A stretch of DNA of 64,000 bases from an uncultured Collinsella sp. GTDB lineage: Bacteria > Actinomycetota > Coriobacteriia > Coriobacteriales > Coriobacteriaceae. Below, in pieces: positions 1 through 8,058 of the stretch (the first letter of the stretch is position 1; every line of letters begins with the position of its first letter). The stretch is from NCBI GenBank assembly GCA_937989875.1, contig CALKBO010000035.1, positions 18,235 through 82,234 of the forward strand, read 5' to 3'. The notes under the pieces are model-generated. The model ran no database searches. It was given only the letters and a program-made list of their open reading frames with translations, and was not told the DNA's origin. Position numbers and translations under genes: made by a program.

Positions 1-2
1 AC

Positions 3-359
3 CATCCACTGGCGGACTGCGCCAGCGTGACGCTCGAGGACTTGGAAGACTACCCGTTCTTGTCCTATGAGCAGGGCAGTTATAACTCGTTCTACTATTC
101 CGAGGAGCTGACTTCGACGTTCGAGCGTCGCAAAAATATCCGCGTGCGCGACCGTGCGACGTTGTTCAATTTGGCCATGGGCCTCAACGGCTACACGGTA
201 TGCTCGGGCGTGATCAGCCACGAGCTCAACGGCCCCGGCATTATCTCGATTCCGCTCGACGTGGACGAGTACATGGAGATTGGCATCATCACGCGCAAGA
301 ACACGACACTTACGCGCTATGGGCAGGCCTATATCGACGCGATTCGTCAGCATATCTAG
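3..359 (+). CDS. LysR-family transcriptional regulator, C-terminal part (cut by window edge)
   Basis: The reading frame is open from the first complete codon of the window and ends at 357-359, so the start lies outside. The visible 118 residues read like the end of a LysR effector-binding domain: an HPLA element, then a V-x-L-x-D-L-x-D-Y-P-F segment, and a final strand with a GxIxxxxxxLT pattern followed by a short helix. The DNA-binding helix-turn-helix is not in view. The gene is followed at 155 bp by a MetE-like methyltransferase on the same strand, with a perfect palindrome between them, so control of that gene is plausible. The family is fairly clear from the sequence; the effector is unknown. 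Confidence 0.75.
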   Translation, partial: HPLADCASVTLEDLEDYPFLSYEQGSYNSFYYSEELTSTFERRKNIRVRDRATLFNLAMGLNGYTVCSGVISHELNGPGIISIPLDVDEYMEIGIITRKNTTLTRYGQAYIDAIRQHI

Positions 360-406
360 ACTGCTGCGTTCTGCACGGGTCAAATCTCTTTACGGCAGTC
401 CAAACT

Positions 407-427
407 GATATAGGAATCATCTATATC
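407..427. promoter_or_regulatory. Perfect inverted repeat upstream of the MetE-like gene
   Basis: GATATAG (407-413) and CTATATC (421-427) form a perfect 7-bp inverted repeat with a 7-nt spacer. It lies about 90 bp before the MetE-like start and just after the LysR gene end. Its size and spacing suit a LysR-type operator. This is an inference, as no binding data are available. Confidence 0.45.
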
Positions 428-514
428 AAACTGTTATAAACATATATTTTACGATGACCACATGAGCGCTCATACTCTGTCCCAGCAAAGCAACCAATGC
501 AAAGGGAGATATCT

Positions 515-1648
515 ATGAGTGCTTCGATTCAACCGAACGCGCCGTTTCGCGCCGATATCGTCGGCAGCTTTCTTCGTCCGCAGGCCGTGAAGGACGCCCG
601 TACCGACTACGCTGCGGGCAAACTCGACGCCGCCGGTCTTAAGGCCGTCGAGGACGACGCCATTCGCGATTTGGTGGCCAAGCAGAAGGCCGCCGGCCTG
701 CAGGTCATCACCGATGGCGAGTTCCGCCGTAGTTACTGGCACCTCGACTTTATGTGGGGCCTCAATGGCATTGAGCGCCGTACCTCGCGTACGGGTTATA
801 TGTTCCATGATGAGGAGACGACGGCCGATACCGCCGTGGTGACCGGCTCCATCAGCGGCGAGAGCCACCCCTTCGTCGAGCACTTCAAGTTTGTCAAGGC
901 ACTTGAGGGCGAGGGCCGCGTTGCACGCCAGACCATCCCGGCGCCTATCCAGACGTTCTCTGAGGTCACGCTCGATCGCTGCGACGGCCAGCAGGAGAGC
1001 CTGCGCGCTGTCTATAAGACCGATGAGGAGCTTGCCGACGCCATTGCAGCCGCTTATCGCACGGTGATCGCCGACCTGTACGCTGCAGGCTGCCGCAACA
1101 TCCAGTTTGATGACTGCACCTGGGGCATCTATTGCGATACCGACTTTGTGTCCAAGACCGGAATGAGCCCGGTTGATCTGCAAAAGGTAAGCGAGCTGGG
1201 CGTGGCGCTCAACAACGCCGCCATCGAGGGCAAGCCCGATGACCTGATCATTAACACGCACGTGTGCCGCGGTAACTACCACTCTACCTATGCCTTCGAG
1301 GGCGGCTACGACCCCATCGCGCCGTACCTGTTCGCAAACGAGGATGTCGACGCATTTTACCTGGAGTTCGATACGCCGCGCGCCGGCGGTTTTGAGCCGC
1401 TGAAGTATGTTGCCCCCGGCAAGAAGGTCGTGTTGGGCCTGGTGACCACCAAGGCCGCTGAGCTCGAGGACGAGGATGCCATCGTCGAGCGTATTCACGA
1501 GGCCGCAAGGTATGTTCCGCTCGAGAACCTGTATCTGTCGCCCCAGTGCGGCTTTGCCAGCTGCGAGATTGGCAACAAGCTGACCGAGGACGAGCAATGG
1601 GCAAAGATCGCGCTGGTCAAGCGCGTTGCCGAGCGCGTTTGGAAATAA
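515..1648 (+). CDS. MetE-like cobalamin-independent methyltransferase (YxjG/YxjH type)
   Basis: The 377-residue product matches the short, single-domain relatives of the C-terminal catalytic half of MetE. Those enzymes transfer a methyl group to a thiol such as homocysteine, using zinc. The expected ligands are visible: His and Cys in NTHVCRGNY (about residues 249 and 251), a Glu in YLEFD, and a Cys in SPQCGF (about 345). The N-terminal DIVGSFLRP motif is also typical. Full-length MetE is about 750 residues, so this protein is not MetE itself, and the methyl donor is uncertain. The start at 515 is preferred over an in-frame ATG at 497 because AAAGGGAG sits 6 nt before it. It appears monocistronic, with a LysR gene just upstream. 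Confidence 0.85.
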   Translation: MSASIQPNAPFRADIVGSFLRPQAVKDARTDYAAGKLDAAGLKAVEDDAIRDLVAKQKAAGLQVITDGEFRRSYWHLDFMWGLNGIERRTSRTGYMFHDEETTADTAVVTGSISGESHPFVEHFKFVKALEGEGRVARQTIPAPIQTFSEVTLDRCDGQQESLRAVYKTDEELADAIAAAYRTVIADLYAAGCRNIQFDDCTWGIYCDTDFVSKTGMSPVDLQKVSELGVALNNAAIEGKPDDLIINTHVCRGNYHSTYAFEGGYDPIAPYLFANEDVDAFYLEFDTPRAGGFEPLKYVAPGKKVVLGLVTTKAAELEDEDAIVERIHEAARYVPLENLYLSPQCGFASCEIGNKLTEDEQWAKIALVKRVAERVWK

Positions 1649-1770
1649 CGGTAACGTTCGCAGGTGGCGGCGCGTGCGAGACATGGCGTATCGCGTACAA
1701 TGGTTCGGATCGTATCGTTCGGGCAGGTTATCCGATATGCCCGATCACCCTTCCATTCGAAAGGACATCC

Positions 1771-3105
1771 ATGTCCCAGTCTTCGACGCCCGCCGTCACC
1801 GATGCCATCTACGATGCATCGTCGCTTGGCCGCCCGCGCATGTTCCTGCTCGGTCTGCAGCACCTGTTTGCCATGTTTGGCGCCACCGTGCTGGTGCCCG
1901 TGCTCACCGGTCTCTCGGTTTCGGCGACGCTGTTGTTTGCCGGCTTGGGCACGCTGCTGTTCCACTTCTTGTCGCGCGGTAAGGTGCCGGCATTTTTGGG
2001 CTCATCGTTTGCCTTTATCGCAGGCTATGCCGCAATCGCGCCCAACGGCGAGGCCGAGCTATTGCCCTACGCCTGCCTGGGCGTAGCCTGCGCCGGTCTA
2101 CTCTATCCGGTGCTGGCGGCCCTGTTCCGCGCCTTTGGTGCCAAGCGCGTCATGCGCTTCTTCCCGCCGGTGGTGACGGGCCCTATCGTCATTTCCATCG
2201 GTCTGATCCTGGCAAGCTCCGCTATTGCTAACTGCCAGACCAATTGGCTCGTCGCCGTTATCGCCGTGGCAGTGATCGTCATCTGCAACATCTGGGGCCG
2301 AGGCATGGTCAAGATCGTGCCGATCCTGCTGGGCGTTGCGGTGAGCTATGCCGTTGCGACTGCGCTGGGCGAGGTCGACTTTACTGGCGTCGCAGCCGCT
2401 CCCTGGGTTGGTTTGCCCGTCGAGTGGGACAACACCGTCTTTGCGCTCTTTGGCCCGCAGTTCGATAGCGGCCTTGCCACGACGGCTATCATCACCATCA
2501 TGCCGTTGGCCTTTGCAACCATGATCGAGCATATCGGTGATATCTCCGCTATTGGCTCCACCTGTGAGCGCAACTACATCGCCGATCCCGGCTTGCATCG
2601 CACACTGCTCGGCGATGGACTCGCCACGATTCTGGCTTCGCTCTTTGGCGCTCCGGCCAACACCACGTATGGCGAGAACACCGGTGTGCTTGCCCTGACG
2701 CGTGTGTTTGACCCGCGCGTGATTCGCATTGCCGCGTGCTGCGCTATCGTGCTTTCGTTCTGCCCCAAGTTCGCTGCCGTGATTGCCGCCATGCCGGCGT
2801 GTGTAATCGGCGGCGTGTCGCTTGTGCTCTACGGCATGATCAGTGCCGTAGGCGTGCGCAACCTCATCGAGAACCAGGTCGATTTCCAGAACAACCGCAA
2901 CGTGCTGGTTGCCGCGCTGGTGCTCGTGCTTTCGCTCGGCATCGCGTACAGCACCGCCGGCGCCATCGTGTTGGAGCTGGGCGGCGTGACCATTTCGCTG
3001 TCCGGCATTGCCGTGGGCTCACTGGTGGGCATTGTGCTCAACGCCATCCTGCCGGGTAACGACTTTGAGTTTGATGTCTCCGAGCTTGAGGAGGCTGCTG
3101 AGTAG
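1771..3105 (+). CDS. uraA: Uracil permease, NCS2 family
   Basis: This 444-residue integral membrane protein imports uracil by proton symport. It is hydrophobic throughout, with about fourteen predicted membrane segments. It carries NCS2 signatures: the LQHLFAMFGATVLVP segment near the N-terminus, which is typical of UraA/PyrP, and the TTYGENTGVLALTRV segment characteristic of uracil rather than purine permeases. The ATG at 1771 follows a GAAAGGA ribosome binding site. A TACAAT-like -10 element lies near 1695-1700. A strong hairpin with a T-run follows the gene, so it is probably a single-gene unit. No pyrimidine genes adjoin it. Confidence 0.92.
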   Translation: MSQSSTPAVTDAIYDASSLGRPRMFLLGLQHLFAMFGATVLVPVLTGLSVSATLLFAGLGTLLFHFLSRGKVPAFLGSSFAFIAGYAAIAPNGEAELLPYACLGVACAGLLYPVLAALFRAFGAKRVMRFFPPVVTGPIVISIGLILASSAIANCQTNWLVAVIAVAVIVICNIWGRGMVKIVPILLGVAVSYAVATALGEVDFTGVAAAPWVGLPVEWDNTVFALFGPQFDSGLATTAIITIMPLAFATMIEHIGDISAIGSTCERNYIADPGLHRTLLGDGLATILASLFGAPANTTYGENTGVLALTRVFDPRVIRIAACCAIVLSFCPKFAAVIAAMPACVIGGVSLVLYGMISAVGVRNLIENQVDFQNNRNVLVAALVLVLSLGIAYSTAGAIVLELGGVTISLSGIAVGSLVGIVLNAILPGNDFEFDVSELEEAAE

Positions 3106-3130
3106 CAGCTGCGTTCAGCTAAAACAAGAT

Positions 3131-3168
3131 ATGGTGCCCATGCGTATATGCGTGTGGGCGCCATTTTT
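3131..3168 (+). terminator. Rho-independent terminator of the uracil permease gene
   Basis: ATGGTGCCCA at 3131-3140 pairs with TGGGCGCCAT at about 3155-3164 (one G-T mismatch) and is followed by a run of five T. It lies 26 nt after the uraA stop and touches the end of the convergent esterase gene. Confidence 0.8.
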
Positions 3169-3829
3169 AATGCGTCAGTGTCCAGTGTATGCCGCGGGCC
3201 ATGCGCAAGTCGGTTTGGGTAAAGTGATTGCCGGGGTTGAGCTCCAGCGTTGTTGGAATGCCGCGCTCGACGAGCAACGCTTCCATCGCGCGTGTGTCGT
3301 CGAGCACGTGCCTCATCATGCGGTTGGGTGTCTTGGTTTCCTTTTTGCCGAGTGACAGGTAGACGGCTTGCGGTCTGCTGGTAAAAGGGGCCGTGCTGGC
3401 GCGATCGACAAAGTCGGGAAACCATAGCGACCCCGATGCGCTCGCGGCGCGGTCAAAAGCGTCGGTTTGCCAGAGAGCCCAAAGCGAAAAGAGACCTGCC
3501 AGCGAGTAGCCGGCAATGCCGCGCCAGGTGGGCGGCTGAGGAAGCGACGACTCCACCTGGGGGATTATCTGATTCAGCAGCTCATCAAGAAAACCGGCAG
3601 CTTGGCCGCCGAAAGGCTCGGCATCGCGTACGCATCCGTCGCATTCCCAAGGGCTTAGCTCGCGATTCCAATCGAGCCCGCCGATGGCGACAAGGGTGAA
3701 TGGCGGACAGTCGAGCTCTCGGCAGCGGTCATAGACCTCGCCGCCGTTGCCCATGACTACGGGGAGGTAGATGACGGGCGCACCTTCCGTGTGTTCCGAA
3801 TGAACGGTTATCTGCTTTTGCGCTTCCAA
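3167..3829 (-). CDS. Putative esterase, alpha/beta-hydrolase of the esterase-D / IroE type
   Basis: The 220-residue product has the layout of a small cytoplasmic alpha/beta hydrolase. An early strand is followed by LVAIGGLDWN. The nucleophile elbow GYSLAGLFS sits near residue 108, with Ser as the probable catalytic residue. A C-terminal NPGNHF supplies the likely catalytic His. There is no signal peptide. Enzymes of this group hydrolyse carboxyl or thio-esters, some of them siderophore lactones, but no siderophore genes are nearby and the substrate cannot be named. The start is a TTG at 3829 with only a weak AGAGAAG upstream; no better in-frame start was found. It converges on uraA and ends within the T-run of that gene's terminator. 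Confidence 0.7.
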   Translation of the reverse strand: MEAQKQITVHSEHTEGAPVIYLPVVMGNGGEVYDRCRELDCPPFTLVAIGGLDWNRELSPWECDGCVRDAEPFGGQAAGFLDELLNQIIPQVESSLPQPPTWRGIAGYSLAGLFSLWALWQTDAFDRAASASGSLWFPDFVDRASTAPFTSRPQAVYLSLGKKETKTPNRMMRHVLDDTRAMEALLVERGIPTTLELNPGNHFTQTDLRMARGIHWTLTH

Positions 3830-3944
3830 GGCAGGCTTCTCTCAGTGTTGCGATATTGGCAGTCCCAATTGTCGCACGCTGGCACATACAGGTTGGGCTG
3901 CATTAAGAACAATCGCATGCGCGCCGCGCGAGCGCGAACGGGAA

Positions 3945-3980
3945 AACGCCACCGCCGGAGGGGAGCTCGGCGGTGGCGTT
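3945..3980 (-). terminator. Terminator of surface protein gene A
   Basis: AACGCCACCGCCG (3945-3957) and CGGCGGTGGCGTT (3968-3980) form a perfect 13-bp stem. On the minus strand it is followed by TTTTC. It lies 57 nt past the end of the gene at 4038-5750. Confidence 0.8.
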
Positions 3981-4037
3981 GTTAAACGGTGCTGGGGCTC
4001 GGGGCCTTCGCGGGAGCTGCCATGTGCGCAGAGGCGT

Positions 4038-5750
4038 CTAAGAACGCTTACGGCTCGCCATGGTGCCTGCGGCGATAGCGGCTGTTCCCGCAAGGACGGT
4101 TGCCACGATGGCCGCACCCGAGGTGTCGCCGGTTGCCGCGAGCACGCCGGTAGTCTTGGCTTTCGTGGTTGAAGCCGCAACGGCCTTGGTCGGCTTTGAG
4201 CCCTCAGGCTTGGGGTTCTGCTTGGACTCCGCGGGCTTGCTTTCTGCGGGCTTGGTCTCGTCGGGCTTGGGGTCTTCCGGCTTGGCTACCTCGGGAGGTG
4301 CGATGGTCGTACTTTTGGCGACTGCTTTGATATAGAGGGAGTCGACCGTGGCGTCGCCCGTGCCGATGGCTTGGCCTGCCTCGTAGATGCCGTCACGGAG
4401 CTTGCGATAGTCAATGACCTTGCCGCCTTCGGGCGTCTGGATGGCGGCGTTCTCAATTTTGATGGTGCCGATTGTCTTGCCGTCAGCGCTCATGGCACGG
4501 GCAAAGATTGCCGCTGTATCTCCTTCGGCCGTTACCTTGCTGCGGATGATCGAGATGACTGCGGGTGTGATGCCCTCGCTGGTCTGGGCGATGATGCCGA
4601 TGTTCTCGCCTTGGGGTTCGCGCCTCGTCTCGCCATCTTGGTTTTCGCTGTAGGGGATGGGGCCGTCGCCGTTCTCGACATAGCGGGCTATGGCCTTGAC
4701 AACGGAGTCGCTGATGTAGATGTGGCCGCCCTTCTCGTTGGGTCGATCGTTTCTGGTGGAGAATGCAGCCGAAACCTCGCCTTCCGCAAACGCGTCCACG
4801 GTGGAGCCGTTCTTGACGACGATGTCGTCCTGGTAGGTGAAGAGGGCGTTGGCGCCACCGTATCTGCCTTTACTTGCACGGACCGTCACGTTTGCATGAT
4901 CGAGGGTGATGCCCTTGTGGGCATAGACGCCATATTCAACACCGTTTACGTTGAGGGAGGCATTTGTGGCTGCGAGGCTGCCCTTGGCCTCGACGGCAGC
5001 GTCTTTCTCGGAGCTTGCCTCGACCGTCCCGCCACCCTTGATGGTGAGGTTCTTGTCGGCTCCAATACCCTTGTCCTTGGTAGCCCTGGCGGTGACGGCT
5101 CCGCTGTCGTCAATCGTGATATTGCCGTTTGCCCTGATGCCATCCGATGCACCCGTGGCGTTGACGTTGCCCGAACCTTTGATAGCGAGATCACCTCCGG
5201 CATTGATGGCATCAAACCCAGTGCTCGTGGCGTTGACGGATCCGGCTCCGTCGATGTTGATATTACCCGTGGAGAGGATAGCGTCCTCAGTAGATGTCAC
5301 GCTGAGCGTGCCGCCCTCGTCGCCTTGGATTTTGAGCTCGGCATTCTCGTTAGTGCCATGAGAAACGTTGATGCTTTCGATCCATTCGGCAGTGACGATG
5401 TTGGTTCCCGAGTAATTCACGTTGAGCTTGCCTGCGGCCTGGATCTCGCCGCCGTTATAGTTGTTGAGCTTCAAGTCGTCGGCGCCGTCCCACGACCAGG
5501 TACCGGCCTCGTCGCTCGCCGCGGTGTTGTACTTGTTGCCGCCGACCTTGACCCATTCCGCTGCGAGCGAGACGCTCGGCATGAGCAGCGAGCTCACCGT
5601 GAGCGCGCACACGGCGCCCGAGACGATGCGGCGCGTCACGCGGCGCCGGCTGCCGTGCGCGAGTCCTATGCGACGGCGAACGTCGGGTTCGGCAACATGG
5701 GTTCCGGCGGTAGTGTCATTGCGTTTGGGGGTCGTGAACAAGGCTGCCAT
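4038..5750 (-). CDS. LAxTG-anchored beta-helix-like surface protein (paralogue A)
   Basis: This 570-residue protein has a long basic N-terminus, a hydrophobic signal segment ending SVSLAA before EWV, and a repetitive body. The body has glycine-rich strands alternating as xLxIxGxGxVxATSxxDGIxAxG, which suggests a stacked beta-helix like that of carbohydrate-binding Cthe_2159-type proteins. A Pro/Lys/Glu-rich wall-spanning stretch follows. The C-terminus has LAATGD, a membrane helix and an RKRS tail, which is a sortase sorting signal of the LAxTG form used by class E sortases. The ATG at 5750 has GGGAG 5 nt upstream. Longer in-frame starts lack such a site. It is a tandem duplicate of the next gene. 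The ligand is unknown. Confidence 0.75.
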   Translation of the reverse strand: MAALFTTPKRNDTTAGTHVAEPDVRRRIGLAHGSRRRVTRRIVSGAVCALTVSSLLMPSVSLAAEWVKVGGNKYNTAASDEAGTWSWDGADDLKLNNYNGGEIQAAGKLNVNYSGTNIVTAEWIESINVSHGTNENAELKIQGDEGGTLSVTSTEDAILSTGNINIDGAGSVNATSTGFDAINAGGDLAIKGSGNVNATGASDGIRANGNITIDDSGAVTARATKDKGIGADKNLTIKGGGTVEASSEKDAAVEAKGSLAATNASLNVNGVEYGVYAHKGITLDHANVTVRASKGRYGGANALFTYQDDIVVKNGSTVDAFAEGEVSAAFSTRNDRPNEKGGHIYISDSVVKAIARYVENGDGPIPYSENQDGETRREPQGENIGIIAQTSEGITPAVISIIRSKVTAEGDTAAIFARAMSADGKTIGTIKIENAAIQTPEGGKVIDYRKLRDGIYEAGQAIGTGDATVDSLYIKAVAKSTTIAPPEVAKPEDPKPDETKPAESKPAESKQNPKPEGSKPTKAVAASTTKAKTTGVLAATGDTSGAAIVATVLAGTAAIAAGTMASRKRS

Positions 5751-5895
5751 GGTTGCTCCCGTTCTCATAGGGCCTATACGACTAGATTCAGCGTATCTGC
5801 TGGATGTTGCCGGCGGTAGTGCCGTTTGGAGGGCAAAATGGCCAAAATGGGGGAGAAATAGGCCGCACGCCGGCGCAGGGACCGGCGCTAAAAGA

Positions 5896-5928
5896 AAAGC
5901 GCGGGGCCGCATGGCGACTCCGCGCTTT
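5896..5928 (-). terminator. Copied permease terminator, now between the two surface genes
   Basis: AAAGCGCGG (5896-5904) pairs with CCGCGCTTT (5920-5928). It is a slightly degraded copy of the hairpin at 7953-7987. In its present position it would terminate transcripts leaving gene B. Confidence 0.65.
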
Positions 5929-5954
5929 ATTGTTCAGCTTTTGCAGCCTTGCCC

Positions 5955-5999
5955 TTACGCTACGAAGAAGTAGACGAGGAAGGCAAGGGCCGCGATCCA
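5955..5999 (-). pseudogene. 3' remnant of the AzgA-type permease gene
   Basis: On the minus strand 5999-5955 encodes WIAALAFLVYFFVA and then a stop. This is identical to the last 14 residues of the permease at 8014-9324. No permease sequence precedes it; upstream lies the end of surface gene B. It was therefore carried along when the segment from the permease tail through a surface protein gene was duplicated. Confidence 0.88.
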
Positions 6000-6021
6000 C
6001 CCGTCCCGTGCGAAAAAGTGT

Positions 6022-7806
6022 TTACGAGCGCTTGCGGCTCACCACGGCGCCCGCGGCGATGGCGGCTGTTCCTGCAAGGGCGGCTGCCACGATGGCTGCG
6101 CTCGAGGCGTCGCCGGTTGCTGCGAGTTTGCCGGCGATCTTGGCTCCCGTGGCTGCAACTGCAACGGTCTTGGTCGTTTTCGTGCCCTCGGACTTGGAAC
6201 CCTCGGGCTTGGTCTCGCCGGGCTTCTCCTCGGGTTTGATCTCCTCGGGAGGCGCGATGACCGTGCTCTTGGCGACAGCTTCGTCGTAGGGGGAGTCGAC
6301 CGTGGCGTCGCCCGTGCCGATGGTTTGACCCGCCTCGTAGGAGATGCTGGAGCCGTACTCTTCTTCGTAGCGATAGTTAATGATCTTGCCGCCTGCGGGC
6401 GCCTGGATGGGAGCGCCTTCGATCTTGATGGTGCCGATCGCCTTGCCATCTTCGCTTATGGCAAGAGCGAAGATTGCCGCCGTGTCTCCCTCAGCCGTGA
6501 GCTTGCTGCGGACGATCGAGATACTCGCGGGCGTGATGCCCTCGTAGGTCTGGGCGAAGATACCGATGTTCAGACCCCTAGGCTCAGGGATGACCGCGCC
6601 GCTTTGGTCGTTGCTGTAGTGATCGGGGCCATCGCCACCGGTCTCGACATAGCGGGCTATAGCCTTAACAACGGAGTCGCTGATGTAGATGTGGCCGCCA
6701 GCGACGTTTGGCTGGTGGTTTCTGGTAGAGATTGCAACCGAGATTTTGCCTTCCGCGAACGCGTCCACGATGGAACCATTCTTGATGACGATGTCATCCC
6801 CGTCAGTGATGAGGGCGATGGCCTGGCCGCCGCTCGCGCTTGTACGGACCGTCACGGTCGCGTGATCGAGCGTAACGCCCTTGTAGGCATAGACACCATA
6901 TTCAACACCGCTTGCGTCAAGGGAGGCGTTCGTGACCGCGAGACTGCCCTCAGTGTCGACGGCAAGATCTCCCTGGGAGCTTGCCTTGACCTGGCTGCCG
7001 CCTGAGATGTTGATGCCGTCTTCAGCCCAAATCGCCGCTTCTTCTATCGAGCTTGCTTCTACCTTGCCACCGCCTTTGATGGTCAGGTCACTGCCTGCGG
7101 CGATGCCGTAGCCTTCGCCTCCTTTAGCGATCACTGTGCCAGAGGAATCGATGGTGGTCTTGCCCTTGGATTGGATACCTTCGGTATCGCCCGTTGCATT
7201 CACGGTGCCCGAGCCCGTGATAGAGAGGTCGCCCTTTGCCTCAATTCCGTCGGCAGTAGTACTTGTGGTGTTCACGGTGCCTGGGCCAGAAATGGAGAGG
7301 TCGCCTGTGGATTTAATTGCATCGGTCTCGGCTGTCACATTGAGCTCATCCGTGCTATTCGAGCTCGTTATGTTCAACTCCGCTTTCTGGTTAGTGCCAT
7401 CCTGCGCTTTGATGGCGGCTCCGGTGTAATCGGGCTCGGTTTTCACGGTGTTCTTGCCCTCGTACGCAATGTTGAGCTTGCCTGCAGCATTGATCGCACC
7501 GCCGTCATAGCCGTTGAGCTTCATATCGTCGGCGCCGTCCCATGACCAGGTGCCAGCCTCGTCACCCGCCGCGGTGCCAGCGTCATACCGGCTGCCGCCG
7601 ACGTCCACCCACTCGGCCGCGAGCGAGACACTCGGCATGAGCAACGAGCTCACCGTGAGCGCGCAGGTCAGACCACAGACGATGCGGCGCGTCACGCGAC
7701 GCCAGCTTCCGTGTGCGAGCAGCGTGCGACGGCGCACGTCGGGCTCGACAAAATGGGCTCCAGAGGTTTTGTCATTGCGCTTGGGGGTCGTGAACAAGGC
7801 GGCCAT
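6022..7806 (-). CDS. LAxTG-anchored beta-helix-like surface protein (paralogue B)
   Basis: This 594-residue protein is a paralogue of the product at 4038-5750. They share the same basic leader (MAALFTTPKRND), the signal segment ending SVSLAA, the WSWDGADD motif after the signal, the glycine-rich beta repeats, and a Pro/Lys/Glu-rich linker. The C-terminus is LAATGDAS, a membrane helix and RKRS. Its repeat region is somewhat longer, with an extra AIWAEDGINISGG unit. The ATG at 7806 follows GGGAG. The central repeats diverge more than the ends, as expected if the exposed part is under diversifying selection; that is an inference. Its own promoter probably lies in 7807-7950, after the permease terminator. 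Confidence 0.75.
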   Translation of the reverse strand: MAALFTTPKRNDKTSGAHFVEPDVRRRTLLAHGSWRRVTRRIVCGLTCALTVSSLLMPSVSLAAEWVDVGGSRYDAGTAAGDEAGTWSWDGADDMKLNGYDGGAINAAGKLNIAYEGKNTVKTEPDYTGAAIKAQDGTNQKAELNITSSNSTDELNVTAETDAIKSTGDLSISGPGTVNTTSTTADGIEAKGDLSITGSGTVNATGDTEGIQSKGKTTIDSSGTVIAKGGEGYGIAAGSDLTIKGGGKVEASSIEEAAIWAEDGINISGGSQVKASSQGDLAVDTEGSLAVTNASLDASGVEYGVYAYKGVTLDHATVTVRTSASGGQAIALITDGDDIVIKNGSIVDAFAEGKISVAISTRNHQPNVAGGHIYISDSVVKAIARYVETGGDGPDHYSNDQSGAVIPEPRGLNIGIFAQTYEGITPASISIVRSKLTAEGDTAAIFALAISEDGKAIGTIKIEGAPIQAPAGGKIINYRYEEEYGSSISYEAGQTIGTGDATVDSPYDEAVAKSTVIAPPEEIKPEEKPGETKPEGSKSEGTKTTKTVAVAATGAKIAGKLAATGDASSAAIVAAALAGTAAIAAGAVVSRKRS

Positions 7807-8058
7807 GGTTACTCCCATCCTCATAGGGCCTATGCGATTACGCCCAGCATATCTGCAGGATGTAGCCGGCGGTAGTGCCGTTTTGAGGGCAAAATGTCCA
7901 AAACTCGGGAAGCAATACATCGCGCGTCCGTGCGTTGCCTGGCTTTAAAAGAAAAGCGCGGAGCCGCTCGATGCGACTCCGCGCTTTGGTGTTCTGCTTT
8001 GGCAGCTTTGCCGCTACGCTACAAAGAAGTAGACGAGGAAGGCGAGGGCTGCGATCCA
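7807..8058 (-). repeat. Duplicated promoter/terminator flank, copy 2 (probable original)
   Basis: This is the counterpart of 5751-5999. It contains the leader of surface gene B, the intact permease terminator, and the last codons of the permease. Because the permease tail here is continuous with a complete gene, this copy is the likely parent. Confidence 0.85.
7953..7987 (-). terminator. Terminator of the AzgA-type permease
   Basis: AAAGCGCGGAG (7953-7963) and CTCCGCGCTTT (7977-7987) form a perfect 11-bp stem with a 13-nt loop. The A-rich left flank supplies a T-run on the minus strand. It lies 26 nt past the permease stop. Confidence 0.8.

Larger units (their letters stand above)
5751..5999 (-). 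repeat. Duplicated promoter/terminator flank, copy 1
   Basis: This stretch is closely similar to 7807-8058, including the CTCATAGGGCCTAT block near the start codon, the GGCGGTAGTGCCGTTT block, and the terminator hairpin. The two copies mark the upstream part of a tandem duplication that also contains the two surface protein genes. Similarity stops at about 6000, 22 nt past the end of gene B. Confidence 0.85.

Noticed and set aside
470..1684. 404-residue minus-strand open frame opposite the MetE-like gene
   Set aside because: The plus strand has the zinc ligands and a ribosome site. The minus frame is a codon-bias shadow.
4371..5819. 482-residue plus-strand open frame opposite surface protein A
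   Set aside because: It mirrors the repetitive gene on the minus strand. It has no recognisable motif, and the minus frame has a signal peptide, repeats and a sorting signal.
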